Of a stretch of DNA of 64,000 nucleotides, positions 1 to 8,503 are shown piece after piece. The DNA comes from Colwellia ponticola (GTDB taxonomy: Bacteria; Pseudomonadota; Gammaproteobacteria; Enterobacterales; Alteromonadaceae). Location of the stretch: positions 19,819-83,818 of the forward strand of contig NZ_SZVP01000017.1 of NCBI RefSeq assembly GCF_005885605.1, written 5' to 3'. How positions within the stretch are numbered: the stretch's first letter is position 1; the number at the start of each line of letters is the position of its first letter. Both the position numbers and the translations under genes were made by a program. The notes beneath the pieces were generated by a model, which saw only the letters and a list, made by a program, of their open reading frames with translations, ran no database searches and was not told the origin of the DNA.

Positions 1-869
<869 letters not shown>

Positions 870-899
870 TTATTTTAATTAAATTGTTTGTTGAATTAG

Positions 900-926
900 A
901 AGTGGGGTCTGCAAAATGCTTTTCAA
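900..926 (-). promoter_or_regulatory. sigma-32-like heat-shock promoter of dnaK
   Basis: On the minus strand TTGAAA (926-921) is followed after 13 bases by CCCCACTT (907-900). This matches the RpoH consensus CTTGAAA / CCCCATnT closely. It lies 97 bases before the dnaK start codon. The call is from pattern only. Confidence 0.8.
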
Positions 927-1056
927 TAGATAAATTTAATATTTTTTACTTTTTGTTACGATTAAACGAAAAAACAGGAAGAAATGCGTGTTTTTGAAGT
1001 GTTCGCTATTTATTTTTATTGGTAGTGTGGATAAATCTGGTCAAAATATTAGAAAC

Positions 1057-1098
1057 AGTAACCTTACGTTATAAGTATTAGCGTAACGTAAGGTTACT
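1057..1098. repeat. Perfect 15-bp inverted repeat
   Basis: Arms AGTAACCTTACGTTA and TAACGTAAGGTTACT are separated by 12 bases. It lies about 95 bases past the stop of the thioredoxin-like gene and 130 bases before the dnaK promoter. There is only a short T-rich stretch on the minus side (TGTTTCT), so it could be a weak terminator or a protein-binding site. Confidence 0.7.
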
Positions 1099-1191
1099 TG
1101 GTTGTTAATTAACCCCAATAAATCTGTATTAATGACTATCACTATTTTATATTACCCAAAACCTAATCAAAAAAGACCAACATTATGGCGT

Positions 1192-1683
1192 TTATCTTTT
1201 AGTAATCTCTTGTAATGCTAAGTCAAAGCGAGGGTCATCAGGATTTGAACTAGACGTTTTGAAAATAACTTCATGTTGTCTATTAATGAAAAATGTTGTT
1301 GGTGTTCCTGCAACTTTATAAAGCTTGGCAACGGTTTCTCCGTTAACTGCTGTTATAAAATCGTATCCTCTGCGCTGAATTTCATCTTGAGGTAATGTAC
1401 CTTCATCTTCGTTAAAACTTATCGCTATCAACACTACGCCTTGTGCTTGATATTTTTTTTGTAAGGCATCTAAGGTAGGTTGTATTTTTTTACAATAGGG
1501 ACACCACGTTGCCCAAAAATGAACAATAACCGGCTTATTTTTGTACTGACCTAAACTAATAGTCTCGCCGCTTTGTGTTGTTAACTGCCAAGGTTTAGCG
1601 GCTTCATTCGCATAAGTATTAGTGCTCAATGTTGCTATTAACATAGCCCCTGCAAAAAATATCGTTTTAAAAAGAGTGTTCAT
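1192..1683 (-). CDS. TlpA-like periplasmic thiol-disulfide oxidoreductase
   Basis: A 163-residue secreted thioredoxin-fold protein. An N-terminal signal segment (about residues 1-25, ending near TYANEA) is followed by a TlpA/AhpC-TSA type domain with the redox site WCPYC (W60, C61, C64), a proline-rich second strand and the cis-Pro turn GTPTTFF. Such proteins reduce or exchange disulfides outside the inner membrane, for example in cytochrome c maturation or oxidative defence; the substrate cannot be told here. No partner genes such as dsbD or ccm are adjacent. It lies between grpE and dnaK, isolated by grpE's terminator upstream, and has no clear Shine-Dalgarno sequence before the ATG at 1683. 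Confidence 0.88.
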   Translation of the reverse strand: MNTLFKTIFFAGAMLIATLSTNTYANEAAKPWQLTTQSGETISLGQYKNKPVIVHFWATWCPYCKKIQPTLDALQKKYQAQGVVLIAISFNEDEGTLPQDEIQRRGYDFITAVNGETVAKLYKVAGTPTTFFINRQHEVIFKTSSSNPDDPRFDLALQEITKR

Positions 1684-1792
1684 TATAAGTAAGCGCGTAA
1701 GTAGGTGGTATTGTAGAAGACCTGATTTTTACTAACAACTTTCATCCTTAGATAAATTACCTCTATAAAACCAATAGGAACAAAATAAAGAC

Positions 1793-1827
1793 AAAAAAAA
1801 AGTAAAGAGATAATCTCTTTACTTTTT
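1793..1827 (-). terminator. Rho-independent terminator after grpE
   Basis: A strong hairpin, GTAAAGAGAT against ATCTCTTTAC, is flanked by long A and T runs (eight or more A on the plus strand at 1793-1801, giving a T run on the minus strand). It lies 85 bases past the grpE stop and would also work on the plus strand. Confidence 0.88.
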
Positions 1828-1911
1828 ATGAAGTTTTGCTGTTTTATTTACAAGCTCATTACTTAAAACCAGCTATGTAAAAGCTATTTAGTTTTAAAGA
1901 ACTAGCTAAAA

Positions 1912-2547
1912 TTACGCCGTAGCATCAACGCTTGGTGCTGCTTTAGATACCATCACCATCGCAGGACGAATTAAACGACCATTTAATTCGTAACCTTTTT
2001 GCATTACTGCAATAACCGTATTAGCAGCTACACCTGGCACTTCTTGCATAGACATTGCTTGATGCAGTTCAGGGTTAAAAGGTTCATCTTGCGGATTAAT
2101 CGCTTTAATAGCAAATTTTTCTAATGAAGAAATCAAACCTTGTAAAGTCAACTCAACACCTTCAACAATACTTTTATTATTTTCATCATCTTTATCAATA
2201 TTTTCAAGCGCGCGTTCTAAGTTATCAACGCTTGTTAACATCTCAACAGCAAACTTTTCTAAGGCAAATTTACGTGCTTTATCGACATCTTGAGCTGCAC
2301 GGCGGCGAATATTGTCCACTTCTGCTTTAGCACGAATAACTGAATCTTTTTGATCAGCAACCGTAGATTGCGCTGAAGCTAATGCTAATTCAAGCTCATT
2401 AATTTTCTCTTGCTCAGCACTAATAACCTCATGGGCATGTTCATGTTGCTCTTCAACTTGCTCTTCTGCTTGTTGTACAATTTCATCGGCCAATTGCTCA
2501 GGGGTAAGCACTTGTTCGTTATTATCTTTTGTTGACTCTGTTGTCAT
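1912..2547 (-). CDS. grpE: GrpE nucleotide exchange factor
   Basis: A 211-residue GrpE, the exchange factor that releases ADP from DnaK. It has the usual architecture: an acidic, Glu/Gln-rich N-terminal tail (residues 1-45), a long coiled coil (about 45-90, including [18 protein letters not shown]), a four-helix section with the conserved [12 protein letters not shown] segment, and a C-terminal beta domain with [17 protein letters not shown]. The length matches gammaproteobacterial GrpE. A GAGG ribosome binding site precedes the start, and a sigma-32-like promoter lies about 35 bases further upstream. It is divergent from nadK. Confidence 0.98.
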   Translation of the reverse strand: MTTESTKDNNEQVLTPEQLADEIVQQAEEQVEEQHEHAHEVISAEQEKINELELALASAQSTVADQKDSVIRAKAEVDNIRRRAAQDVDKARKFALEKFAVEMLTSVDNLERALENIDKDDENNKSIVEGVELTLQGLISSLEKFAIKAINPQDEPFNPELHQAMSMQEVPGVAANTVIAVMQKGYELNGRLIRPAMVMVSKAAPSVDATA

Positions 2548-2579
2548 GGGAAAACCTCAATTTTTGAACTAATGGTGAT

Positions 2580-2608
2580 AGTATGGGGATTCTCTAAAAT
2601 GATTCAAG
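2580..2608 (-). promoter_or_regulatory. sigma-32-like heat-shock promoter of grpE
   Basis: On the minus strand CTTGAA (2608-2603) is followed after 14 bases by CCCCATACT (2588-2580), matching the RpoH consensus very closely. It ends 33 bases before the grpE start codon. Confidence 0.85.
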
Positions 2609-2705
2609 CTTGATTTAAAAACATTTTATAAAAAAGTGAACTTTACAACAGCTAAGAATCAAGCGAAACTGACCTTAACCCCAGTAAAATAAGTAAATTA
2701 TCGTT

Positions 2706-3587
2706 ATGGCTCAACTTTATAAAACTATCGGCCTTATTGGCAAACCCAACCATGATGGCGCAAGTGCTACCATAAAAACGTTACATGACTATTTAGTCGC
2801 CAATGACTATCAAGTTATTATTGAGTTCTCAGCAGCGCAATCTCTCGATATAAAAAAAATGACCACGGGTACCTTAACCGATATTGGCGAGCAAGCTGAT
2901 CTTGCGATTGTTATTGGTGGTGATGGTTATATGCTTGGCGCAGCACGCGTGCTTGCTTGTTTTGATATTGGTGTTATCGGCGTAAACCGCGGTAATTTAG
3001 GTTTTTTAACTGACCTATCGCCTACTGATATCATTGAACCATTACAACAAATATTAGCCGGTAAATCGCGCAGTGAACAACGCTTTATTATTGAAGCTGA
3101 AGTATATCGCCACGGCAAACTCAAAAGCTCAAACAGTGCGGTCAATGAAGCCGTACTTCATGCTGGTAAAGTCGCCAATATGATTGAATTTGAAGTGTAT
3201 ATAGACGGCGCTTTTATGTTTAGCCAACGATCTGACGGCTTAATTATTGCTACCCCTACAGGGTCGACTGCTTATTCAATGTCTGCTGGCGGTCCTATTT
3301 TAACACCAAACTTAAATGCGCTATCGCTTGTACCTATGTTTCCACATACGTTAAGCAGTCGCCCTATTGTTGTTGACGGTAATAGTGAAATTAAGCTAAT
3401 ACTTGCTCATGATAATCACGACCACTTACAAGTAAGTTGTGATGGTCATGTTATTTTGTCGGTGATGCCTGGCGATGAGGTTATTATCAAAAAAAGTGAC
3501 TGCAGTATTCGTTTAATTCACCCCTTAGATCATGATTACTTTAAAGTATTACGTAACAAGCTCAGCTGGGGTAATAAACTTTACTAA
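2706..3587 (+). CDS. nadK: NAD kinase
   Basis: A 293-residue NAD kinase, which phosphorylates NAD to NADP. The diagnostic GGDG motif is at residues 71-74 ([13 protein letters not shown]), followed by the NE motif (N147, E148 in [11 protein letters not shown]) and the glycine-rich [21 protein letters not shown] segment. The length equals that of E. coli NadK (292). It is divergent from grpE, the same arrangement as in E. coli and Shewanella. The ATG at 2706 has no obvious Shine-Dalgarno sequence but agrees with family N-termini. recN follows 152 bases downstream with its own SOS-regulated promoter. Confidence 0.97.
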   Translation: MAQLYKTIGLIGKPNHDGASATIKTLHDYLVANDYQVIIEFSAAQSLDIKKMTTGTLTDIGEQADLAIVIGGDGYMLGAARVLACFDIGVIGVNRGNLGFLTDLSPTDIIEPLQQILAGKSRSEQRFIIEAEVYRHGKLKSSNSAVNEAVLHAGKVANMIEFEVYIDGAFMFSQRSDGLIIATPTGSTAYSMSAGGPILTPNLNALSLVPMFPHTLSSRPIVVDGNSEIKLILAHDNHDHLQVSCDGHVILSVMPGDEVIIKKSDCSIRLIHPLDHDYFKVLRNKLSWGNKLY

Positions 3588-3678
3588 CATTTGTCAAAAA
3601 CGACTACGTAAGAATCACGAATAACGTATCAACAACACCAGTAAAAAAGAAGCAAATTGTGATAAATAAGCTTGAATA

Positions 3679-3719
3679 AAAACCAATACCTGTATAAATT
3701 AACAGTTACTGGTTTTTTA
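3679..3719 (+). terminator. Terminator-like hairpin after nadK that contains the LexA box
   Basis: An A-rich arm with AAACCA and CTGT can pair with ACAG and TGGTTT, with two internal mismatches, and is followed by a T run (TTTTTTAT). It resembles a factor-independent terminator for nadK. The apex is exactly the recN SOS box. Confidence 0.5.
3690..3705 (+). promoter_or_regulatory. LexA (SOS) box of recN
   Basis: CTGT-ATAAATTA-ACAG is a perfect match to the CTGT-N8-ACAG LexA operator and ends 34 bases before the recN start codon. recN is a known strong SOS gene in gammaproteobacteria. Confidence 0.93.
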
Positions 3720-3739
3720 TTCATGCTTAAGGGTTCACT

Positions 3740-5425
3740 ATGCTATTGCAGCTTAACATTCAAAATTTTGCCATTGTTCGTTCATTAGATATAGATTGGC
3801 AACCCGGTATGACCACAATTACCGGTGAAACTGGCGCAGGCAAGTCAATTGCCATTGACGCACTGGGCTTATGCTTAGGCGAGCGAGCAACTAGCAACGT
3901 TGTCAGACCTAACTGCAAAAAAGCTGACTTAGCAGCGACCTTTGAAACAAAAAAAAATAAAGTAGCCCGTGCTTGGTTAAAACAGCATGAGCTCGATGCC
4001 GAGCATGATAGTGAATGTATACTAAGGCGCGTTATTTCTGCTGAAGGTCGCTCAAAATCGTATATCAATGGCAGCCAAGTACCGTTAGTACAATTAAAAG
4101 AAATTGGCCAACTATTAATTAATATTCACGGTCAACATGATCACCAACTGATTGTTAAAGCCCATCAGCAATGTCGCTTACTTGATAACTACGCTAATCA
4201 TACCCCTTTACTTAATGGTGTTAAGCATTATGCACAGCAATGGAATAAGCTGAATAAAGAGCTAGAAATACTACAAAAAAATAAACAACAACGTGAAGCA
4301 GAGCAACAACTTATTCAGTACCAAGTTACTGAGTTAGATGAATTTTCATTGCAACCCGATGAGTTTGCTACGTTAGAGCAAGACTATAAACGCCACAGTA
4401 ATGCTCAAGATTTACTTGACTCTACCCTGAGTTCATTACAAATATTATCTGAAAATGATAATTTTAATATTTTAGATTCATTAAGAGAATGCTGTGAAAA
4501 TATCAACTCAATTGCACGTGTTGACAAACAATTAAACGACGTTGCTGTATTACTAGAAAACTCATTAATTCAATTAGATGAAGCCAGCAGCGATTTACAA
4601 CATTATTATCAGCAATTAGAATTAGACCCACAAAATTACGCCATTATTGAAGAGCGCTATTCCACTGCTTTACAATTAGCAAAAAAACACCAACTCTCAC
4701 CGGAAAACTTGGTTGATTTTCATAGTGAATTAAAACAACAACTTGCTTCAATCTCTGATGACGAAACCCGCATCAATACCATTATTGAAGAGTTAGAACA
4801 GACTAAGCTCCACTACAATGAAAGCGCGGCAGCCTTATCATGTTCAAGAGAAAAGTCAGCAAAAATACTGAGCAATTTAATCAGTAAAAGCATGCAAGAA
4901 TTAAATATGCCTCATGGCCAGTTTGTTATTGCCGTTGAAAATAACAAGCAGCAAAGCAATGGCAAAGAAACGGTAAATACCAATGGGGTAGATACCATCA
5001 GCTTTAAAGTGAGTATCAATCCAGGACAAGCACTAGAAGCCATGCATAAGGTTGCCTCAGGAGGCGAGTTATCGCGTATTAGTTTAGCAATGCAGGTTAT
5101 TTTAGCTGATAAAGTAATTACACCAACGCTCATCTTTGATGAAGTTGATGTTGGCATTAGTGGCCCAACAGCTGCAATGGTAGGTAAAAAACTTAAGCAG
5201 CTGTCTAAAAATACCCAAGTTATTTGTGTTACCCATTTACCTCAAGTCGCTTGTAAGGGGCATCAACAACTTTTTGTTAGCAAAACCACTGATGGTGAAC
5301 TGACCGAAACTCAAGTAACTGAACTAAGTGCATCAAAACGTGTCAAAGAAATTGCCCGTTTACTCGCTGGCGATAAAATATCACAGTACAGCTTAGCTAA
5401 CGCACAAGAGCTATTAGCGAGTTAA
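3740..5425 (+). CDS. recN: DNA repair protein RecN
   Basis: A 561-residue SMC-like ATPase of double-strand-break repair. The N-terminal head carries Walker A (GETGAGKS, residues 29-36) and the family segment INIHGQHDHQ near residue 130. A coiled-coil middle (about 160-400) leads to the C-terminal head with the ABC signature ASGGELSRISLAMQ and Walker B (LIFDEVDVGISG). The length matches E. coli RecN (553). A perfect LexA box lies just upstream, so it should be strongly induced by DNA damage. bamE follows 119 bases downstream, as in many gammaproteobacteria. Confidence 0.98.
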   Translation: MLLQLNIQNFAIVRSLDIDWQPGMTTITGETGAGKSIAIDALGLCLGERATSNVVRPNCKKADLAATFETKKNKVARAWLKQHELDAEHDSECILRRVISAEGRSKSYINGSQVPLVQLKEIGQLLINIHGQHDHQLIVKAHQQCRLLDNYANHTPLLNGVKHYAQQWNKLNKELEILQKNKQQREAEQQLIQYQVTELDEFSLQPDEFATLEQDYKRHSNAQDLLDSTLSSLQILSENDNFNILDSLRECCENINSIARVDKQLNDVAVLLENSLIQLDEASSDLQHYYQQLELDPQNYAIIEERYSTALQLAKKHQLSPENLVDFHSELKQQLASISDDETRINTIIEELEQTKLHYNESAAALSCSREKSAKILSNLISKSMQELNMPHGQFVIAVENNKQQSNGKETVNTNGVDTISFKVSINPGQALEAMHKVASGGELSRISLAMQVILADKVITPTLIFDEVDVGISGPTAAMVGKKLKQLSKNTQVICVTHLPQVACKGHQQLFVSKTTDGELTETQVTELSASKRVKEIARLLAGDKISQYSLANAQELLAS

Positions 5426-5544
5426 ATTCATCAAAAAATTTAACTGACACTATAAATAGCTTTGAATCCAAGCTAGGCTTGGGTATCATCCCTGCTTAAA
5501 CTTTTAGTCTGTTTTTCTGAGCTATTTAAAGGTAAATAAATTTT

Positions 5545-5916
5545 ATGTATTTTCGTGTTGCTATTATCATTACCGCCCTAACCTTGTCTGCCTGCTCTAG
5601 CTGGGTTTATCGTTACGATGTTCCTCAAGGTAACTACCTTGAACAAAAAAGTATTGATAAGCTACAAGTGGGTATGACTAAAGAGCAGGTTAAATTTATT
5701 TTAGGTAGCCCTGTTATAGTAGATACCTTTGATGATGACACTTGGAATTACGTTTACAGACTAAAATCTGGCAGAGATAAATCTTTTGATCAGAGAAAAC
5801 AATTTATTATTAAGTTTTCTAATGACTTATTAATATCTGCGTCTGGAGACTTTACATTATCAGATAAGTTCAATACACCTTTCAATACACTTGTCACTGA
5901 AGATAATAATGAGTAA
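5545..5916 (+). CDS. bamE: Outer membrane assembly lipoprotein BamE (SmpA)
   Basis: A 123-residue lipoprotein of the BAM complex, which inserts beta-barrel proteins in the outer membrane. A short signal peptide ends in a lipobox (LSAC, Cys17). The mature part holds the SmpA/OmlA fold, with the conserved DKLQVGMTKEQVKFILGSP segment and a DTWNYVYR strand. It is the standard neighbour of recN on one side and ratB-ratA on the other, with which it is convergent (54 bases between stops). The acidic C-terminal tail is slightly longer than in E. coli. Confidence 0.95.
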   Translation: MYFRVAIIITALTLSACSSWVYRYDVPQGNYLEQKSIDKLQVGMTKEQVKFILGSPVIVDTFDDDTWNYVYRLKSGRDKSFDQRKQFIIKFSNDLLISASGDFTLSDKFNTPFNTLVTEDNNE

Positions 5917-5970
5917 CTAGCGTATTAAAATAGTTATATTGTCAAAAAAGATATTAAAAAAAAGTTGTCG

Positions 5971-6378
5971 CTATTTATCAACTCTTAACGGGTTTACTCG
6001 ACCACCGGTTGTTTTATCTGCCCGCCCTTCTAGTTTAGCTTTTTCTGCACGGCGTTTGCGCACATCTTTAGGATCAGCTATTAACGGTCGGTACACTTCA
6101 ATTCTATCAAGGTCGTTTACTTCATCAGAAAGTTTAACCGCTCTATTCCAAATACCTACTTTATTAATACTTAAATCAATCTCAGGAAATAAGTCTATTA
6201 TGCCTGACGCCATAATAGCCTGCTCTACTGTAGTATCCGCAGTCACTAATATCGTTAATATTTTTTGCTTATGAGGTACACCATAAACTACTTCTACGGT
6301 TACTTTTTCATCGACAACTCGCTCATCGCCCGTCACATCATCAGAGTGAGTGAACTCATTATTTGTTAACGTCACCAT
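5971..6378 (-). CDS. ratB: RnfH/RatB family ubiquitin-like protein
   Basis: A 135-residue member of the UPF0125/RnfH family, a small beta-grasp protein encoded after ratA in many gammaproteobacteria. Family features are VEVVYGVPHKQKILTI near the start, IMASGIIDLFPEID in the middle and DRIEVYRPLIADPKDVRKRRA towards the end. Its ATG shares one base with the ratA stop (TAATG), so translation is probably coupled. The C-terminal tail is basic. The molecular role is not established; it was named as the partner of the RatA toxin. Confidence 0.92.
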   Translation of the reverse strand: MVTLTNNEFTHSDDVTGDERVVDEKVTVEVVYGVPHKQKILTILVTADTTVEQAIMASGIIDLFPEIDLSINKVGIWNRAVKLSDEVNDLDRIEVYRPLIADPKDVRKRRAEKAKLEGRADKTTGGRVNPLRVDK

Positions 6379-6818
6379 TACCTATTAGCTCCATAAATTT
6401 GTTTTGCTCGCTGGGTAAAGACCTGTACTAAGCTATTACTAAAGTGACCAAACACTTTACCAAAAGCTAAAGAGACCAGTTTATTTGAAAACTCATACTC
6501 CAATTCTAAACTCACTTTACAAGCCTCGTCAGATAAAGGCGTTAACAGCCAATAGCCTTCAAGTTTTTTAAAGGGACCATCAACAAGCGATAAATGAATT
6601 TTTTCATTCGATACTAAAGTATTTTTAGTAGTAAACCACTTACTTAAGCCGCCTTTCGACACAAGCAAAGCGGCCGTCACTGATTGTTCATCTTGGCTTA
6701 TCACTTTACTATCATTACAGTCTGGCAAGAACTTAGGATACGCTGGAATATCATTTATTAACTGGTACATTTGATCAACACTGTACATAACTAACGCACT
6801 ACGACTTATGGTTGGCAT
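6378..6818 (-). CDS. ratA: RatA ribosome-association toxin / COQ10-like START-domain protein
   Basis: A small polyketide cyclase/START-fold protein of about 146 residues, homologous to E. coli RatA (YfjG) and to mitochondrial Coq10. It begins MPTISRSALVMYSVDQMYQL and contains the family stretch YPKFLPDC. An in-frame start lies further upstream at 6842, but the ATG at 6818 follows GGAG at good spacing and fits the family N-terminus. E. coli RatA was reported to block 70S assembly; a quinone-binding role is suggested by the COQ10 homology. It overlaps ratB by one base and is divergent from smpB, the standard gammaproteobacterial order. Confidence 0.93.
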   Translation of the reverse strand: MPTISRSALVMYSVDQMYQLINDIPAYPKFLPDCNDSKVISQDEQSVTAALLVSKGGLSKWFTTKNTLVSNEKIHLSLVDGPFKKLEGYWLLTPLSDEACKVSLELEYEFSNKLVSLAFGKVFGHFSNSLVQVFTQRAKQIYGANR

Positions 6819-7026
6819 TATTACTCCGCAGGTAGCCCCCATTCAATGCCCGCCATGATAACAAAACATGACAAAAAGCGCATCAATCGATAAATTTTAT
6901 CTTAAAAATGAATTTAGTATACAAAAGAAGTTTATTGTCAGTATAATCACAGCGTTTGCAGATTATGACGACATAAAAGCGTTAAAGAAATCGACAAAGC
7001 AAACGGCAAAAAAATGGATGATAAAG

Positions 7027-7515
7027 ATGGCTAAGAAAAAATCAAAAAGTTCTAACAGTAATACTATCGCTTTAAATAAAAAAGCGAGACACAACTATAG
7101 CTTAACAGACAAGTTTGAAGGCGGCATGAGCCTACAAGGTTGGGAAATTAAGAGTATACGCAGTGGTAAAGTAAATATTTCTGACTGTTACGTACATATT
7201 AAAGACAACGAAGCGTATTTATTAGGTGCCGAAATAATGCCCCTTAATGCCGCCTCTAGTCATGTGGTGTGCGATCCTAATCGTGATAGAAAACTATTAC
7301 TTAACCGCAGAGAACTAGACAAACTCTCAGCAGCTGTTGATCGCGACGGCTACTCTTTAATTGCCACAGCCATGTATTGGAAACAATGTTGGGTAAAACT
7401 TGAATTTTACCTCGGTAAAGGTAAAAAAGATCATGACAAGCGAAGCGCTATCAAAGACAGAGAATGGGCTGTTGATAAAGGGCGTTTAATGAAAAATAAA
7501 AATTTAGACCGTTAA
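7027..7515 (+). CDS. smpB: SsrA-binding protein SmpB
   Basis: A 162-residue SmpB, the partner of tmRNA in trans-translation, which rescues stalled ribosomes. It shows the family landmarks [28 protein letters not shown], split by tag-binding loops, then [10 protein letters not shown] and [11 protein letters not shown], and a basic C-terminal tail with [20 protein letters not shown]. The reading frame is open to 6868, but the ATG at 7027 (MAKKKSK) gives the normal length of E. coli SmpB (160). The tmRNA gene follows 167 bases downstream on the same strand. Confidence 0.96.
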   Translation: MAKKKSKSSNSNTIALNKKARHNYSLTDKFEGGMSLQGWEIKSIRSGKVNISDCYVHIKDNEAYLLGAEIMPLNAASSHVVCDPNRDRKLLLNRRELDKLSAAVDRDGYSLIATAMYWKQCWVKLEFYLGKGKKDHDKRSAIKDREWAVDKGRLMKNKNLDR

Positions 7516-7527
7516 TTTATTACCACG

Positions 7528-7555
7528 TTGTCTATTTAAAATAAGCGTGTATAAT
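7528..7555 (+). promoter_or_regulatory. Candidate promoter upstream of ssrA
   Basis: TTGTCT and TATAAT are separated by 16 bases just after smpB. If used for tmRNA it would give a 5' leader of about 120 bases before the mature end, to be removed by processing. A closer promoter was not evident. Confidence 0.5.
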
Positions 7556-7682
7556 AAAGCTTATAGGTATATCGAACCTATAAATTGTTAGCTAATACTA
7601 GATGGTCGTACTAAATAAGCTAGATAGCAGTACTAACAAAGAAATATTTACACTAGAACAAGATCAGAAAGAAGTAAACTTT

Positions 7683-8032
7683 GGGGCGGATCTAGGATTC
7701 GACAAGATTCATGAAACCCAAGGTGCATGCCCAGGGGCGGTTTGCCTGGTAAAAAGCCGCAAAACTATAATTGCAAACGACGATACGTTCGCACTAGCCG
7801 CTTAGGCTAGCCATCACCTCGAAATCTCACCTATTGGTTAGAGGATTGATGGTCACCCCAAATAGGTTAGCGAGGGACGCACGCTTGAGGCCGAACCGCG
7901 AAATAGTATCAAGCTCACCATGACGAAGCCTGTCGCTTGGCGTCCAATTGGTTAAATAAACAAGCGACTAAGCATGTAGTACCGAGGATGTAGGCTTTTT
8001 GGACGGGGGTTCGATTCCCCCCCGCTCCACCA
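7683..8032 (+). ncRNA. ssrA: tmRNA (SsrA)
   Basis: The 350-base tmRNA begins GGGGCGGATCTAGGATTCGA and ends in CCGCTCCACCA with CCA encoded. The ends pair as a tRNA-like acceptor stem (GGGGCGG with CCGCTCC, including the conserved G-U pair), and the T arm GGGGGTTCGATTCCCCC is present. The segment GAAACCCAAGGTGCATGCC is close to E. coli ssrA. The tag frame starts at the GCA resume codon at 7773 and encodes ANDDTFALAA before TAG at 7803. It lies just downstream of its partner gene smpB. Confidence 0.98.
7773..7805 (+). other. tmRNA tag reading frame (ANDDTFALAA)
   Basis: GCA resume codon to TAG. With the alanine carried by tmRNA itself, the appended tag would be A-ANDDTFALAA. The ALAA end is the ClpXP/ClpAP degradation signal; the DDTF centre replaces DENY of E. 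coli. Confidence 0.93.
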
Positions 8033-8110
8033 AATTAAGACCTTTTTAATCCATTAGTTATACCTAGTAACTTTTAGATTTGGCCATAAGTTAGTAATAA
8101 TTTATGATAG

Positions 8111-8134
8111 AAACCGCTTAACTGCGGTTTTTTT
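8111..8134 (+). terminator. Rho-independent terminator of ssrA
   Basis: Hairpin AAACCGC / GCGGTTT with a six-base loop, followed by a run of T, 79 bases past the tmRNA 3' end. Confidence 0.85.
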
Positions 8135-8503
8135 ATGTCTGAAATTCAATAAAATCCGCTAACTCTATTAATGCTAATTGAATAATTAGAACCACTAATA
8201 CCAATCCCAATAATGTTGTGATCTTGTTGTGCACAGAAAAAATAAATCAGGGCAAGGCTATTGGGATTGGTATAACGATTAAATAGGTGCCTTGTACTTT
8301 ACCGTTATCTCTGCGTATGCAATAAATTTCGAATTAATGAAGTTGGTACTATTAATAATTATAGAGCTAGAGGGTAGATTAACTTTCACTTTAAATGCAC
8401 AATAAAACCTATAAGTTCTTTTATTATCATAGATATGTCAATTCTACTTAAATGTAAGCTATTTAAGCCCAGGTCTGTTTGATTGTATTTTTAAGGTTTA
8501 TGT
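8135..8503. other. Intergenic region before cti
   Basis: No gene is seen. It contains the MITE-like element at 8198-8273 and must hold the cti promoter, which I could not pick out with confidence. The cti ribosome binding site AAGG is at 8492-8495. Confidence 0.6.
8198..8273. repeat. MITE-like element with 15-bp terminal inverted repeats
   Basis: Perfect terminal arms ATACCAATCCCAATA (8198-8212) and TATTGGGATTGGTAT (8259-8273) enclose 46 non-coding bases. The same ATACCAATC start occurs at 20915 and 44684 in this window. This suggests a family of short palindromic repeats, though no transposase is present. Confidence 0.65.

Noticed and set aside
5939..6274. 111-codon frame on the plus strand
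   Set aside because: Antisense to ratB, which is a clear family member.
7602..7805. 67-codon open frame ending in ANDDTFALAA
   Set aside because: It lies over the tmRNA; only the last ten codons (the tag frame) are translated, from the resume codon.
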